DNA of 15,277 nucleotides from Bacteroidota bacterium (GCA_023423285.1 JAFAFV010000199.1:1-15277), one strand, 5' to 3'; positions 5,552 to 13,836 are shown, numbered from the stretch's first letter. Numbers and translations: made by a program. Notes: generated by a model from the sequence alone, not told the origin.

Positions 5552-8428
5552 CTATGCTTCTGTGTATGCTTCAGTTGGTTCGCAGGTGCAGATCAAGTTC
5601 CTGTCGCCATAAGTATTATTCACTCTCGAAACCGAAGGCCAGAACTTATTGAGCGTAATATAATGCAAAGGAAATGCTGCCTGCTGCCTGCTGTAAGAAT
5701 GGTTCCACTCGTCAGCGGTAACAATATGCTGCGTGTGTGGCGCATTTTTGAGCGGGTTGTCCTTAACATCGCTGCTGCCTTCTTCTATGGCTTTCATCTC
5801 TTCGTAAATGCTGATGAGCGCATCGCAAAAACGGTCAAGCTCTGCTTTGTCTTCACTTTCCGTAGGTTCTATCATAATGGTGCCCGCCACCGGAAAGCTG
5901 AGGGTAGGGGCGTGAAAGCCGTAATCCATCAGTCTTTTGGCCACATCTTCCGCTTCAATTTGCGCTGTTTTTTTAAAGGGGCGCAGGTCTACAATAAATT
6001 CATGGGCGCACAGGCCGTTGTCGTTGGTATATAAAATATCAAAATGCTTCGCAAGCCTGGCGCGCATATAATTGGCGTTAAGAATTGCATATTGCGTGGC
6101 TTTCTTTAACCCGGTAGTACCCAACATTCTGATGTAAGCATATGAAATTAAAAGAATAGATGCAGAACCATAAGGAGCCGCTGCCACGGCGCCGATTCTA
6201 TTTTTCTCATCACCATTGTTTAAAATGTGGCCGGGCAAAAACGGCGCAAGATGTTGTTTTACACAAATTGGCCCTACTCCCGGGCCACCGCCGCCATGCG
6301 GTATGGCAAAGGTTTTATGCAGGTTAAGGTGACATACATCAGCGCCAATAAGGCCGGGAGCCGTGTAAGAAACCTGGGCGTTCATGTTGGCGCCGTCCAT
6401 ATACACCTGCCCGCCGTGGTCGTGTATTACCTGGTTGATCTCCTTCACGGTTTCTTCATAAACACCGTATGTACTGGGATAGGTAATCATGATACCAGCC
6501 AGGTTTTCGCTGTGTTGCGCTGCTTTGGCCTTCAGGTCTTCTACATCAATATAGCCATTTTCCAAAGCCTTTATCACCACTACCTTCATGCCCGCCATTA
6601 CGGCGCTGGCAGGGTTGGTGCCATGAGCCGATATTGGGATGAGCATTACGTTGCGATGTGGCTGCCCCTGTGCTTCATGATAAGCTTTAATGGCAATCAG
6701 CCCGGCGTACTCGCCAGATGCACCGCTGTTGGGTTGCAGGCTGCACGCGTCCAAAGCAGTAATGACGCATAAGTAATCACTCAGTTCTTTTACAAGCTGT
6801 GCATACCCCTGTGCCTGATCTACTGGAGCAAAAGGATGAATGGAAGCCCAGTGATTCCAACTTAGCGGAATCATTTCAGTAGCTGCATTAAGCTTCATAG
6901 TGCAACTGCCCAGGGAAATCATAGAAGTATTAAGTGAAAGGTCTTTGTTTTCTAAATATTTAATGTAACGCATCATTTGGGTTTCGCTGCGGTACGAATT
7001 GAAAACGGCATGCGTTAAGAATTTAGAAGTACGCAGCAATGTCTGCGGAATACGGGTTAAACCAGCTTCTGCGTCAATTTCAAAACTTACGGCATTAGTA
7101 TCATTTTCAAAACAATTGATGAGGTCGAAAAGATCTTCAACAATTGTAGTCTCATCCAGTGAAATGCCAATGTGTGCATCATCAATATATCGCAGGTTTA
7201 TTTTTTGAGCTTCAGCTTTTTTTCTGATAGCAACAGTTGCTGTAGTTTTCACCACAAGGGTATCAAAAAAGTTTTCTGAAACAAGTTCAAAACCGCGCGC
7301 CTGAATTTCTTCTGCAACAATTTGTGTAAACAGCGCAACACGCTGTGCAATGCTTTTCAGTCCGTGTGGGCCGTGGTACACGGCATACATGGCTGCCATG
7401 TTGGCCAGCATCGCCTGTGCAGTACAAATGTTTGAAGTGGCTTTTTCGCGCCTGATGTGTTGCTCCCTTGTTTGCAGCGCCATCCGCAGTGCACGGTTGC
7501 CATGCGCATCCACGCTTACGCCAATAATGCGGCCGGGTATGTTGCGCTTGAATTCATCTTTGGCCGACATAAAGCCTGCGTGCGGGCCGCCATAACCCAG
7601 CGGTACACCAAAGCGTTGAGCAGAACCTACTGCTACGTCTGCACCCAGTTCCCCGGGAGGCGTAATCAACGTGAGCGCCAGCAGGTCGGTAGCCATAGCC
7701 ACAAAAGCGCCGGCAGCGTGTGCTTTTTCAGTAAAGCTCCTGTAATCTTCAATGCTGCCTTTGTTATTGGGATATTGAACCAGCGCACCAAAATAGGTTT
7801 CATCTATCACGGTGGTTTTGTAATCACCTTCTACCACTTCAATATGAAATGGTTTGGCGCGGGTATATACCACGTCTTTTGTTTGGGGAAAGATTTCAGT
7901 ATCAATAAAAAATTTCGGGCGGTTAATTGCGTCGGTTTTGTTGTTCATGTTATAAAACATCAGCATGGCTTCAGCGGCGGCAGTAGCCTCGTCAAGCAGC
8001 GATGCATTGGCTAGTGGTAATGCCGTAAGGTCGGCAATCACCGTTTGAAAGTTCAAAAGGCTTTCCAGGCGGCCCTGGGAAATTTCTGCCTGGTAAGGCG
8101 TGTACTGTGTGTACCAGCCCGGATTTTCAAACACATTTCTTAAAATAACTGATGGAACAATGGTGCCGTAATAACCCTGCCCGATATAATTGGTGAAAAT
8201 CTTGTTTTTCAGCGACATGTTTTTGATGTGCCTGAGGTATTCATGCTCACTCATAGCTTTGGGCACTTTCAGGCCACTGTCCATTATGATATGCGCTGGA
8301 ATTGTTTTTTCTATCAGTGCGTCAATGCTACTGAAGCCTGTAACAGCAAGCATTTCTCTTGTTTCACGCTCATCAGGACCAATGTGCCTGTTTCTGAATT
8401 CTTTAGCCCGGGCTTCTAATATGTTCAT
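5552..8428 (-). CDS. gcvP: glycine dehydrogenase (decarboxylating), P-protein
   Basis: 958 residues, full length for the fused homodimer-type P-protein (N- and C-halves in one chain). It is the PLP enzyme of the glycine cleavage system: it decarboxylates glycine and passes the aminomethyl group to lipoyl-GcvH. Both aminotransferase-like halves are present. The PLP Lys is K705 in H-L-N-L-H-K-T-F, followed by the glycine-rich PHGGGGPGVGP loop. The N-terminal RHIGP at 14-18 and the IGQGYYGT segment at 82-89 are family hallmarks. The gcvH and gcvT genes are not in the window, as is common in Bacteroidota where the gcv genes are scattered. No frameshift or missing motif was found. A candidate promoter lies just upstream; no convincing terminator was seen in the 72 bases after the stop. 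Confidence 0.98.
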   Translation of the reverse strand: MNILEARAKEFRNRHIGPDERETREMLAVTGFSSIDALIEKTIPAHIIMDSGLKVPKAMSEHEYLRHIKNMSLKNKIFTNYIGQGYYGTIVPSVILRNVFENPGWYTQYTPYQAEISQGRLESLLNFQTVIADLTALPLANASLLDEATAAAEAMLMFYNMNNKTDAINRPKFFIDTEIFPQTKDVVYTRAKPFHIEVVEGDYKTTVIDETYFGALVQYPNNKGSIEDYRSFTEKAHAAGAFVAMATDLLALTLITPPGELGADVAVGSAQRFGVPLGYGGPHAGFMSAKDEFKRNIPGRIIGVSVDAHGNRALRMALQTREQHIRREKATSNICTAQAMLANMAAMYAVYHGPHGLKSIAQRVALFTQIVAEEIQARGFELVSENFFDTLVVKTTATVAIRKKAEAQKINLRYIDDAHIGISLDETTIVEDLFDLINCFENDTNAVSFEIDAEAGLTRIPQTLLRTSKFLTHAVFNSYRSETQMMRYIKYLENKDLSLNTSMISLGSCTMKLNAATEMIPLSWNHWASIHPFAPVDQAQGYAQLVKELSDYLCVITALDACSLQPNSGASGEYAGLIAIKAYHEAQGQPHRNVMLIPISAHGTNPASAVMAGMKVVVIKALENGYIDVEDLKAKAAQHSENLAGIMITYPSTYGVYEETVKEINQVIHDHGGQVYMDGANMNAQVSYTAPGLIGADVCHLNLHKTFAIPHGGGGPGVGPICVKQHLAPFLPGHILNNGDEKNRIGAVAAAPYGSASILLISYAYIRMLGTTGLKKATQYAILNANYMRARLAKHFDILYTNDNGLCAHEFIVDLRPFKKTAQIEAEDVAKRLMDYGFHAPTLSFPVAGTIMIEPTESEDKAELDRFCDALISIYEEMKAIEEGSSDVKDNPLKNAPHTQHIVTADEWNHSYSRQQAAFPLHYITLNKFWPSVSRVNNTYGDRNLICTCEPTEAYTEA

Positions 8429-8454
8429 ATGTTAATTGTAAAATTGGAGTTTTG

Positions 8455-8486
8455 CAAAAGTAACCTTCCTTTTTGATAATTTGAAA
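8455..8486 (-). promoter_or_regulatory. candidate gcvP promoter
   Basis: The coding strand has TACTTTTG at 8455-8462, an exact match to the Bacteroidota -7 box TAnnTTTG. An imperfect -33 element (TTTC) lies 20 bases further upstream at 8483-8486. A start site near 8448 would leave a leader of about 20 bases. Upstream, the 8-mer AAATGTGG (plus strand) is repeated at 8485-8492 and 8494-8501. Confidence 0.4.
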
Positions 8487-8700
8487 ATGTGGTAAATGTG
8501 GCAATTGAAGAACCTGGAAGTGATCAAGTAATTTGTAAAAATCAATGGTGTTTTTGCTATTGATATAAGTATTGGTACAGATTAAGAAGACCACAGTAAA
8601 ATTGGGAGCGGGGACTGAAAATTTAAGGTCAACCGTGTAAAATATCTTTTATATCCTAATTAAAATTTATGACTACTTTTTACTAAAACGATTTTATATA

Positions 8701-8725
8701 AAAAAAAACCCCGCAACCTGCGGGG
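8701..8725 (-). terminator. intrinsic terminator after sucD
   Basis: A 7-bp GC-rich stem (CCCCGCA at 8709-8715 with TGCGGGG at 8719-8725) closes a three-base loop. On the minus strand it is followed directly by eight U and then AU-rich RNA. It starts 23 bases past the sucD stop and marks the end of the maeB-mlaE-mlaF-sucD unit. Confidence 0.92.
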
Positions 8726-8748
8726 TAGAAATGCTTTGAAATTAGATT

Positions 8749-9627
8749 TTATTTCATACCAATCACTTCAGCCATTTTAAAGCCTATATCCGCCGGACTG
8801 TTTACCACGTGAATGCCGCACTCTTCCATGATCTGCATTTTAGCTGCCGCGGTATCTTCTTCGCCGCCAACAATAGCGCCCGCGTGGCCCATGCGCCGAC
8901 CGGGAGGCGCGGTTTGGCCTGCAATAAATCCAACCACCGGTTTTTGATTGCCGTTTTCTTTAATCCATCGGGCAGCTTCGGCTTCCATACCTCCGCCAAT
9001 TTCTCCAATCATTACAATGGCGTCGGTGTCGGGATCGTTCATTAATAATTCTACAGCTTCTTTGGTTGGCGTGCCTATGATCGGGTCTCCGCCAATACCA
9101 ATGGCAGTGCTGATACCCAGTCCCGCCTTAGCCACCTGGTCTGCCGCTTCGTAAGTAAGTGTGCCTGATTTAGAAACGATACCGATACGCCCCTGTTTAA
9201 ACACAAAGCCCGGCATGATGCCCACTTTGCACTCGCCTGCGGTGATTACGCCGGGGCAGTTGGGGCCAATAAGCCTTGTATACGTGCCTTTCAGATAATT
9301 CTTCACTTTTACCATATCCTGTACAGGAATACCTTCTGTAATGCACACCACCAGCTCAATACCTGCTTCGGTGGCTTCCATAATAGCATCTGCAGCAAAG
9401 GCTGGCGGTACAAAAATGATGCTTACAGTGGCGCCGGTTTGCTGTACGCAGGCTGCAACCGTGTTGAACACCGGGCGGTCTAAATGACTGGTGCCGCCTT
9501 TGCCGGGCGTAACTCCGCCTGCAACATTGGTTCCGTATTCTATCATTTGAGAAGCGTGAAAAGTGCCTTCTGTACCTGTAAAGCCCTGTACTAAAACAAT
9601 TGAATTTTTGTTGATTAAAACTGACAT
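8749..9627 (-). CDS. sucD: succinyl-CoA synthetase (ligase), alpha subunit
   Basis: 292 residues, normal length. It forms the alpha subunit of the TCA-cycle enzyme that converts succinyl-CoA plus NDP and phosphate to succinate, CoA and NTP. Visible motifs: the CoA-binding GFTGTEGTFH at 15-24, GPNCPGVI at 121-128, GEIGG at 208-212, and the phosphorylated active-site H248 in MGHAGAIVGG. The beta subunit gene (sucC) is not adjacent, so the two subunits are encoded apart, as often seen in Bacteroidota. It is the last gene of the four-gene unit, 41 bases after mlaF. A good -7-like box in that gap suggests additional transcription of sucD alone. Confidence 0.97.
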   Translation of the reverse strand: MSVLINKNSIVLVQGFTGTEGTFHASQMIEYGTNVAGGVTPGKGGTSHLDRPVFNTVAACVQQTGATVSIIFVPPAFAADAIMEATEAGIELVVCITEGIPVQDMVKVKNYLKGTYTRLIGPNCPGVITAGECKVGIMPGFVFKQGRIGIVSKSGTLTYEAADQVAKAGLGISTAIGIGGDPIIGTPTKEAVELLMNDPDTDAIVMIGEIGGGMEAEAARWIKENGNQKPVVGFIAGQTAPPGRRMGHAGAIVGGEEDTAAAKMQIMEECGIHVVNSPADIGFKMAEVIGMK

Positions 9628-9655
9628 AAGTTTGTTGATATTCTTAGGAATATGG

Positions 9656-9663
9656 CAAATGTA
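9656..9663 (-). promoter_or_regulatory. candidate internal promoter (-7 box) for sucD
   Basis: The coding strand has TACATTTG, an exact TAnnTTTG match, about 29 bases before the sucD ATG and between mlaF and sucD. No TTG-type -33 element was found at 17-23 bases, so strength is uncertain. It would let sucD be expressed apart from the upstream lipid-transport genes. Confidence 0.35.
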
Positions 9664-9668
9664 TATTT

Positions 9669-10562
9669 TTATGCCGAAGTACGCTGATTCTCATCATCAT
9701 CTTTTCCAATTTTTCCATCCCCATCCATATTCAGGTTCAGGCTGTCTTCCAGCGCGTCTTTAATTTCTTCTTTTACTTCATCCGGTACTTCGCCGGTTTC
9801 TTTTATGTTGCGCATGTTACGTGCATCGCGCAAAAATGCAGATGCAAAGATGTATTCGTTAAGCTGTTCGTTTTCGCTGAAGATAATGTCCTTGCTATTG
9901 CCCTCCCAAGCTTTTACGCCCTGGTGCATATAAACAATGTGGTCGCCAATTTCCATTACACTGTTCATATCGTGTGTGTTTAAAATAGTGGTGATGTTAT
10001 ACTCCACGGTTATTTCCTGTATTAGTTTATCAATCACCAGTGATGTTTGCGGATCTAGGCCGGAGTTAGGCTCATCACAAAAAAGATAACGTGGGTTGAG
10101 TACAATAGCCCTTGCCAGGGCCACGCGTTTTTGCATACCACCACTTATTTCAGAGGGGAATTTTTTATAAGCATCTTCGGTAAGGTTTACTCTTTTTAAC
10201 ACTTCATAAGCCCTTTGTTTTTTGGCCGAAAGCCTATCGTTGGTAAACATGTGAAGTGGGAACATTACATTGTCCAGTACCGTTTGGCTGTCGAAAAGAG
10301 CAGAGCCCTGAAACAGCATACCAATTTGCTTTCGAACCTCTTTTTTTTCTTCTTTGGAAATATGTACAAAATCGCGGCCATCATAAAGCACTTCGCCTTC
10401 GGTGGGTTCCATCAAACCAACCATACATTTCATAAGCACTGTTTTTCCGCTGCCACTGGTGCCAATAATGAGGTTGCATTTTCCTTTATCAAACACGGCG
10501 TTCACGCCTTTGATTACCTCTTTATCTCCAAAACTCTTTTTTATATTTTTAATCTCAATCAT
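9669..10562 (-). CDS. mlaF: phospholipid-transport ABC ATPase (MlaF/Ttg2A type)
   Basis: 297 residues. The ATPase core spans about 1-245: Walker A G34-T-S-G-S-G-K40-T, Q-loop near FQGSALF, signature S140-G-G-M-Q, Walker B with D163-E164, and switch H197. The SGGMQKRVALARA signature and LMEPTEGEV are typical of the MlaF/MCE-associated ATPases, which with MlaE power phospholipid movement between inner and outer membranes. The tail from about residue 245 is longer than in E. coli MlaF, highly acidic, and contains N278-M-D280-G-D282-G-K-I-G-K-D-D289, which matches the spacing of a calcium-binding EF-hand loop. It lies 16 bases after mlaE. No MCE-domain (mlaD) gene is in the window. Confidence 0.92.
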   Translation of the reverse strand: MIEIKNIKKSFGDKEVIKGVNAVFDKGKCNLIIGTSGSGKTVLMKCMVGLMEPTEGEVLYDGRDFVHISKEEKKEVRKQIGMLFQGSALFDSQTVLDNVMFPLHMFTNDRLSAKKQRAYEVLKRVNLTEDAYKKFPSEISGGMQKRVALARAIVLNPRYLFCDEPNSGLDPQTSLVIDKLIQEITVEYNITTILNTHDMNSVMEIGDHIVYMHQGVKAWEGNSKDIIFSENEQLNEYIFASAFLRDARNMRNIKETGEVPDEVKEEIKDALEDSLNLNMDGDGKIGKDDDENQRTSA

Positions 10563-10578
10563 TTATGGTGGAAAGGGT

Positions 10579-11316
10579 TTAAAGTAATAATGCGGATAAA
10601 ATATAATCTGCAAACAATAAAAGCACGCAGGAAACGACCACGGCTCTTGTGCTTTGCAAGCCGATCTCCAGCGCCCCCCCCTTTACATTGTAACCATAAT
10701 AAGAAGGCACCGCAGTGATAAGAAAGGCAAATACAAAGCTTTTTATTAAAGCAAAGTACACGTTGTAGGGATTAAAACCCAGAATAAGACCTTTGTCGTA
10801 AATAGTTGGATCAATGATACCCGCTGCAGCCCCTGCCAGACGACCACCCCAGATACCAAGCACCATAGCAATAATAATTAATAAAGGTATCGTTAGGGTT
10901 CCGGCCAGTATTTTAGGAAGTATCAAATAACTTTTAGTATTGATGCCCATAATCTCGATTGCATCTATTTGTTCACTCACGCGCATATTACCCAGCTCAC
11001 TGGCAATTTTACTGCCCACAACACCCGCCAGTACAATACAACTCAGCGTGGGCGCAAACTCAAGTATTACAGTATCCCGTACAATTTGAGCAATGGTTTC
11101 ACGCGGAATGATGGGGGATACCAGCTGGTAGGCGGTTTGCAGCGTAGACACTGCCCCTATAAAAATGGAAATGATCACAATAATGCCTAGTGAGCCTACG
11201 CCAATGTCTTTACACTGCAGCATAAACTGTTTCCAGAACATTTTCGTGTTTTCAGGCCGGCGAAACATGCCACCGAACATTTGTATGAATTCTCCAAATT
11301 CCCTGATGATCTTCAA
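10579..11316 (-). CDS. mlaE: phospholipid-transport ABC permease (MlaE type)
   Basis: 245 residues with the MlaE/YrbE permease fold: an amphipathic N-terminus, then about five hydrophobic segments, and the conserved IGVGSLGIIVIISIFIGAV and ETIAQIVRD-type regions and EIDAIEIMGI cytoplasmic loop that couples to the ATPase. It forms the inner-membrane channel of an MCE-type lipid transporter. The start is TTG: the in-frame stop three codons upstream leaves no earlier ATG, and the first internal ATG would remove the conserved N-terminus. The gene begins 12 bases after the maeB stop and ends 16 bases before mlaF. A run of eight G on the coding strand (plus-strand C at 10674-10681) lies in the KGGA codons near residue 213. 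Confidence 0.93.
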   Translation of the reverse strand: MKIIREFGEFIQMFGGMFRRPENTKMFWKQFMLQCKDIGVGSLGIIVIISIFIGAVSTLQTAYQLVSPIIPRETIAQIVRDTVILEFAPTLSCIVLAGVVGSKIASELGNMRVSEQIDAIEIMGINTKSYLILPKILAGTLTIPLLIIIAMVLGIWGGRLAGAAAGIIDPTIYDKGLILGFNPYNVYFALIKSFVFAFLITAVPSYYGYNVKGGALEIGLQSTRAVVVSCVLLLFADYILSALLL

Positions 11317-11328
11317 GCGAGTTTATTT

Positions 11329-13662
11329 TTAATTGTTAATTAACGGTCTGCTCTGTTTTTTTGTTTTTTTATCGCCAGTCTGTTCTTTGCATTTTAATTG
11401 CGCGTCAATAACAGCGATCATGGCCATGTTTACAATATTGGTAACCGTACTGCCCAGTTGCAACACGTGTACAGGTTTCTTTAACCCCAGAACAATCGGG
11501 CCAATTGCGTCGCTGGCACCAGTTTCTTTTAAAATATTGTAAGCTATATTGCCGGATGCTAAGTTAGGGAAGATTAGGGTGTTTACCTCTTTCTCCACCA
11601 ATTCGCTAAAAGGATACATTTCTTTCAGCAAGTGATTATTCAAAGCAATATTAGCCTGCATTTCTCCGTCAACAATCAGAGACGGCGCATTTTGTTTCAC
11701 AATTTTCCTTGCTTTTGAAACCAGCCTGGCTTCTGGCGTTTTGCTGCTTCCAAAGTTGGAATAGCTAAGCATGGCAATGCGCGGCTCAATGTTGAAAGCG
11801 CTCACTTCTTTTGCAGTAAGTATTACAATTTCGGCCAGTTCTTCTGCTGTAGGCGTGATGTTGACGGTAGTATCTGCCAGGAATAGCGGGCCTTTTTTGG
11901 TCATCACCAGGTACATGCCTGCCACTTTATTTACACCGTCTTCCGTGCCAATGATTTGTAACGCGGGGCTTAGTGCTTCTGAATATTTTTTTGTTAAACC
12001 CGAGATCATGCAATCAGCATCGCCCTGCTCAACCATCATGCAGCCAAAATGGTTTCTATTGCGCATCAGCACAATGGCCTCATCTTTCGTATAGCCTTTA
12101 CGGGCTCTTTTTTTAAAAAAGATATTACCGTATGTCTCGCGCTGTTTGGCTGTATTATTACCCCGCGGGTCAATCACCCCCATTTCAGAAAGATCAACTG
12201 CGGCTTCGGCAGCCATGCGCTGGATGTTTTTTTGATCGCCCAAAAGAATAGGGAAACCAATTCCTTCGTCTAAAACGATTTGTGCAGCTTTTAAAATATT
12301 GATGTTTTCAGCTTCTGCAAACACAATACGTTTAGGCTCGCTGCGGGCCTTTGAACCCAATACTCTTATAACCTGGTTGTGCAGCCCAAGCCTTTTATTG
12401 AGGTCTTCAGCATACTTTTCCCAGTCTGTAATATTAAGCCGAGCGGTACCGGATTCGATAGCGGCTTTTGCTACCGCGGGCGCCACCGTTGCCACCAAAC
12501 GTGGATCCAAGGGTTTCGGAATAATATAATTCGGTCCGAAACTGATATTGGGCTCATTGTAAGCCAGGTTCACAATATCAGGAACGGGCGTTTTAGCCAG
12601 GTCTGCCAGGGCCTTTACTGCCGCCAGTTTCATTTCGATATTGATATGCACTGCGCGCACGTCAAGTGCACCGCGAAATATGTAAGGAAAACCCAGCACG
12701 TTGTTGGCCTGGTTGGGGTAATCGCTTCTGCCCGTAGCCATAATAATGTCTTTACGTGCATTGGTAGCAAGCTCCCATGAGATTTCAGGGTCAGGATTTG
12801 CCATGGCAAGCACAATGGGCTTTCTCGCCATGCTTTTGATCATGGCGGCATCCAATATATTCGCGGCGCTCAGCCCAATAAATACATCCGCGCCTTTCAT
12901 AGCTTGTCTGAGCGTAATATTTTTTTCTGCGGTGGCAAATCGTGATTTAAACTGATCAAGATCGGTACGTCCTTTATGCAGGGCACCCTTGCTGTCGAAC
13001 ATGATAAAATTTTCAGGCCGGGCGCCCATATCCTGGTAAAGCATCACGCAGGCCATGGCGGCAGCGCCGGCGCCATTTACCACAAATTTTGCTTTTTCAA
13101 TTTTTTTATTTTGCAGTTCCAGCGCGTTAAGCAAAGCAGCCGCGCTAATGATGGCGGTACCGTGCTGGTCATCGTGCATCACAGGTATCTTCAGTTGCTT
13201 CTTTAGCTGCTCTTCTATGTAAAAGCATTCAGGCGCTTTAATGTCTTCTAAGTTAATGCCGCCAAAAGTGGGTTCCAGCGCTTTTACAATTTCTACAAAT
13301 TTTTCAGGATCAGTTTCATTGATCTCAAGATCAAAAACATCAATATCGGCAAATATTTTAAACAGTACGCCCTTGCCTTCCATTACGGGTTTGCCGGCTT
13401 CGGGTCCGATATTTCCCAAGCCCAGTACGGCAGTACCGTTGCTTATTACCGCTACCAGGTTTCCTTTGGCAGTGTATTTATATACATTATCTGTGTTTTT
13501 TGCAATCTCCAGACAGGGTATAGCAACTCCGGGAGAATAGGCCAGTGAAAGGTCGCGCTGTGATTTGGTTTCTTTGGTAGGGATGACCTCGATCTTGCCG
13601 GGTCGTCCTTTGGAATGGTATTCAAGAGATTGTTCTTTTCGTCGCTGGTCGGTTTTTGACAT
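11329..13662 (-). CDS. maeB: NADP-dependent malic enzyme with phosphotransacetylase-like domain
   Basis: 777 residues, the length of MaeB-type malic enzymes. Residues 1 to about 430 are the malic enzyme: SPGVAIPC near 43-50, GLGNIGPEAGKPVMEGKG at 81-98, metal-binding region with HDDQHGTA at 163-170, and a Rossmann GAGAAA at 197-202. Residues from about 440 to 765 form a phosphotransacetylase-like domain, which in MaeB is not a working transacetylase but serves oligomerisation and allosteric control by acetyl-CoA. The enzyme oxidises malate to pyruvate with release of CO2 and NADPH. The C-terminal tail is lysine-rich. It is first in the unit with mlaE, mlaF and sucD and has a good promoter upstream. 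The cofactor call rests on family membership. Confidence 0.95.
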   Translation of the reverse strand: MSKTDQRRKEQSLEYHSKGRPGKIEVIPTKETKSQRDLSLAYSPGVAIPCLEIAKNTDNVYKYTAKGNLVAVISNGTAVLGLGNIGPEAGKPVMEGKGVLFKIFADIDVFDLEINETDPEKFVEIVKALEPTFGGINLEDIKAPECFYIEEQLKKQLKIPVMHDDQHGTAIISAAALLNALELQNKKIEKAKFVVNGAGAAAMACVMLYQDMGARPENFIMFDSKGALHKGRTDLDQFKSRFATAEKNITLRQAMKGADVFIGLSAANILDAAMIKSMARKPIVLAMANPDPEISWELATNARKDIIMATGRSDYPNQANNVLGFPYIFRGALDVRAVHINIEMKLAAVKALADLAKTPVPDIVNLAYNEPNISFGPNYIIPKPLDPRLVATVAPAVAKAAIESGTARLNITDWEKYAEDLNKRLGLHNQVIRVLGSKARSEPKRIVFAEAENINILKAAQIVLDEGIGFPILLGDQKNIQRMAAEAAVDLSEMGVIDPRGNNTAKQRETYGNIFFKKRARKGYTKDEAIVLMRNRNHFGCMMVEQGDADCMISGLTKKYSEALSPALQIIGTEDGVNKVAGMYLVMTKKGPLFLADTTVNITPTAEELAEIVILTAKEVSAFNIEPRIAMLSYSNFGSSKTPEARLVSKARKIVKQNAPSLIVDGEMQANIALNNHLLKEMYPFSELVEKEVNTLIFPNLASGNIAYNILKETGASDAIGPIVLGLKKPVHVLQLGSTVTNIVNMAMIAVIDAQLKCKEQTGDKKTKKQSRPLINN

Positions 13663-13723
13663 TGTAAGTAACTTATGTTCAGTATCAATAATCTGGAAAA
13701 GTAATTTAAAATGCTGTAATGGG

Positions 13724-13753
13724 CAAAGATAATTTCTTGTTAAATTCCCAAAA
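13724..13753 (-). promoter_or_regulatory. promoter of the maeB-mlaE-mlaF-sucD unit
   Basis: The coding strand has TATCTTTG at 13724-13731, an exact Bacteroidota -7 box (TAnnTTTG). A TTTTG at 13749-13753 provides a -33 element 17 bases away. The predicted start near 13717 gives a leader of about 55 bases before the maeB ATG. This is the best promoter match in the window. Confidence 0.55.
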
Positions 13754-13768
13754 CTTTCAATACTTTTA
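13738..13768 (+). promoter_or_regulatory. candidate promoter of the S41 protease gene
   Basis: TTG at 13738-13740, a 20-base spacer, and TACTTTTA at 13761-13768, which matches five of six fixed positions of TAnnTTTG. It overlaps the divergent maeB promoter, so the two transcription units may compete or be co-regulated. The predicted leader is about 60 bases. Confidence 0.3.
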
Positions 13769-13779
13769 TTGCTTGAAAC

Positions 13780-13811
13780 AATCTATGAATTTAGATTTAT
13801 ATACAAATCTA
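13780..13811. repeat. three alternating AATCTA/TAGATT half-sites
   Basis: AATCTA (13780-13785), TAGATTT (13792-13798) and AAATCTA (13805-13811) are in alternating orientation with six-base spacers, so each neighbouring pair is a perfect inverted repeat (six- and seven-base arms). The half-sites are spaced about 12.5 bases apart. They lie between the candidate promoter and the ATG of the S41 gene, where they could be an operator or form alternative leader hairpins. Confidence 0.5.
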
Positions 13812-13836
13812 TTCACTTAAAGACATCTTTGTAAAA

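Larger units (their letters stand above)
8429..8748. other. 320-base intergenic region between gcvP and sucD
   Basis: AT-rich DNA with no supportable gene. It holds the candidate gcvP promoter at its low-coordinate end and the sucD terminator at 8701-8725. Between about 8502 and 8700 no tRNA, hairpin, repeat or riboswitch was recognised. A 63-residue open frame on the minus strand (8403-8594) runs into the gcvP start, is Leu/His-rich and low in complexity, and looks like chance. Confidence 0.6.

Noticed and set aside
5663..8435. Several open frames of 69-185 codons on the plus strand opposite gcvP (for example 6227-6772 and 7457-8014)
   Set aside because: They are antisense to a full-length, highly conserved enzyme, have no recognisable domain and follow the codon pattern of gcvP, so they are shadows.
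8403..8594. 63-codon minus-strand frame upstream of and overlapping the gcvP start
   Set aside because: Low complexity, no motif, runs through the candidate gcvP promoter and overlaps the gcvP start out of frame.
8429..8748. Glycine riboswitch or tRNA in the gap upstream of gcvP
   Set aside because: No conserved riboswitch core or cloverleaf could be drawn; apart from the promoter and terminator the region looks featureless.
11333..13688. Open frames antisense to or out of frame with maeB (for example 12379-12780 plus, 13452-13688 minus)
   Set aside because: No family features; the maeB frame is intact from end to end and explains the open frames.
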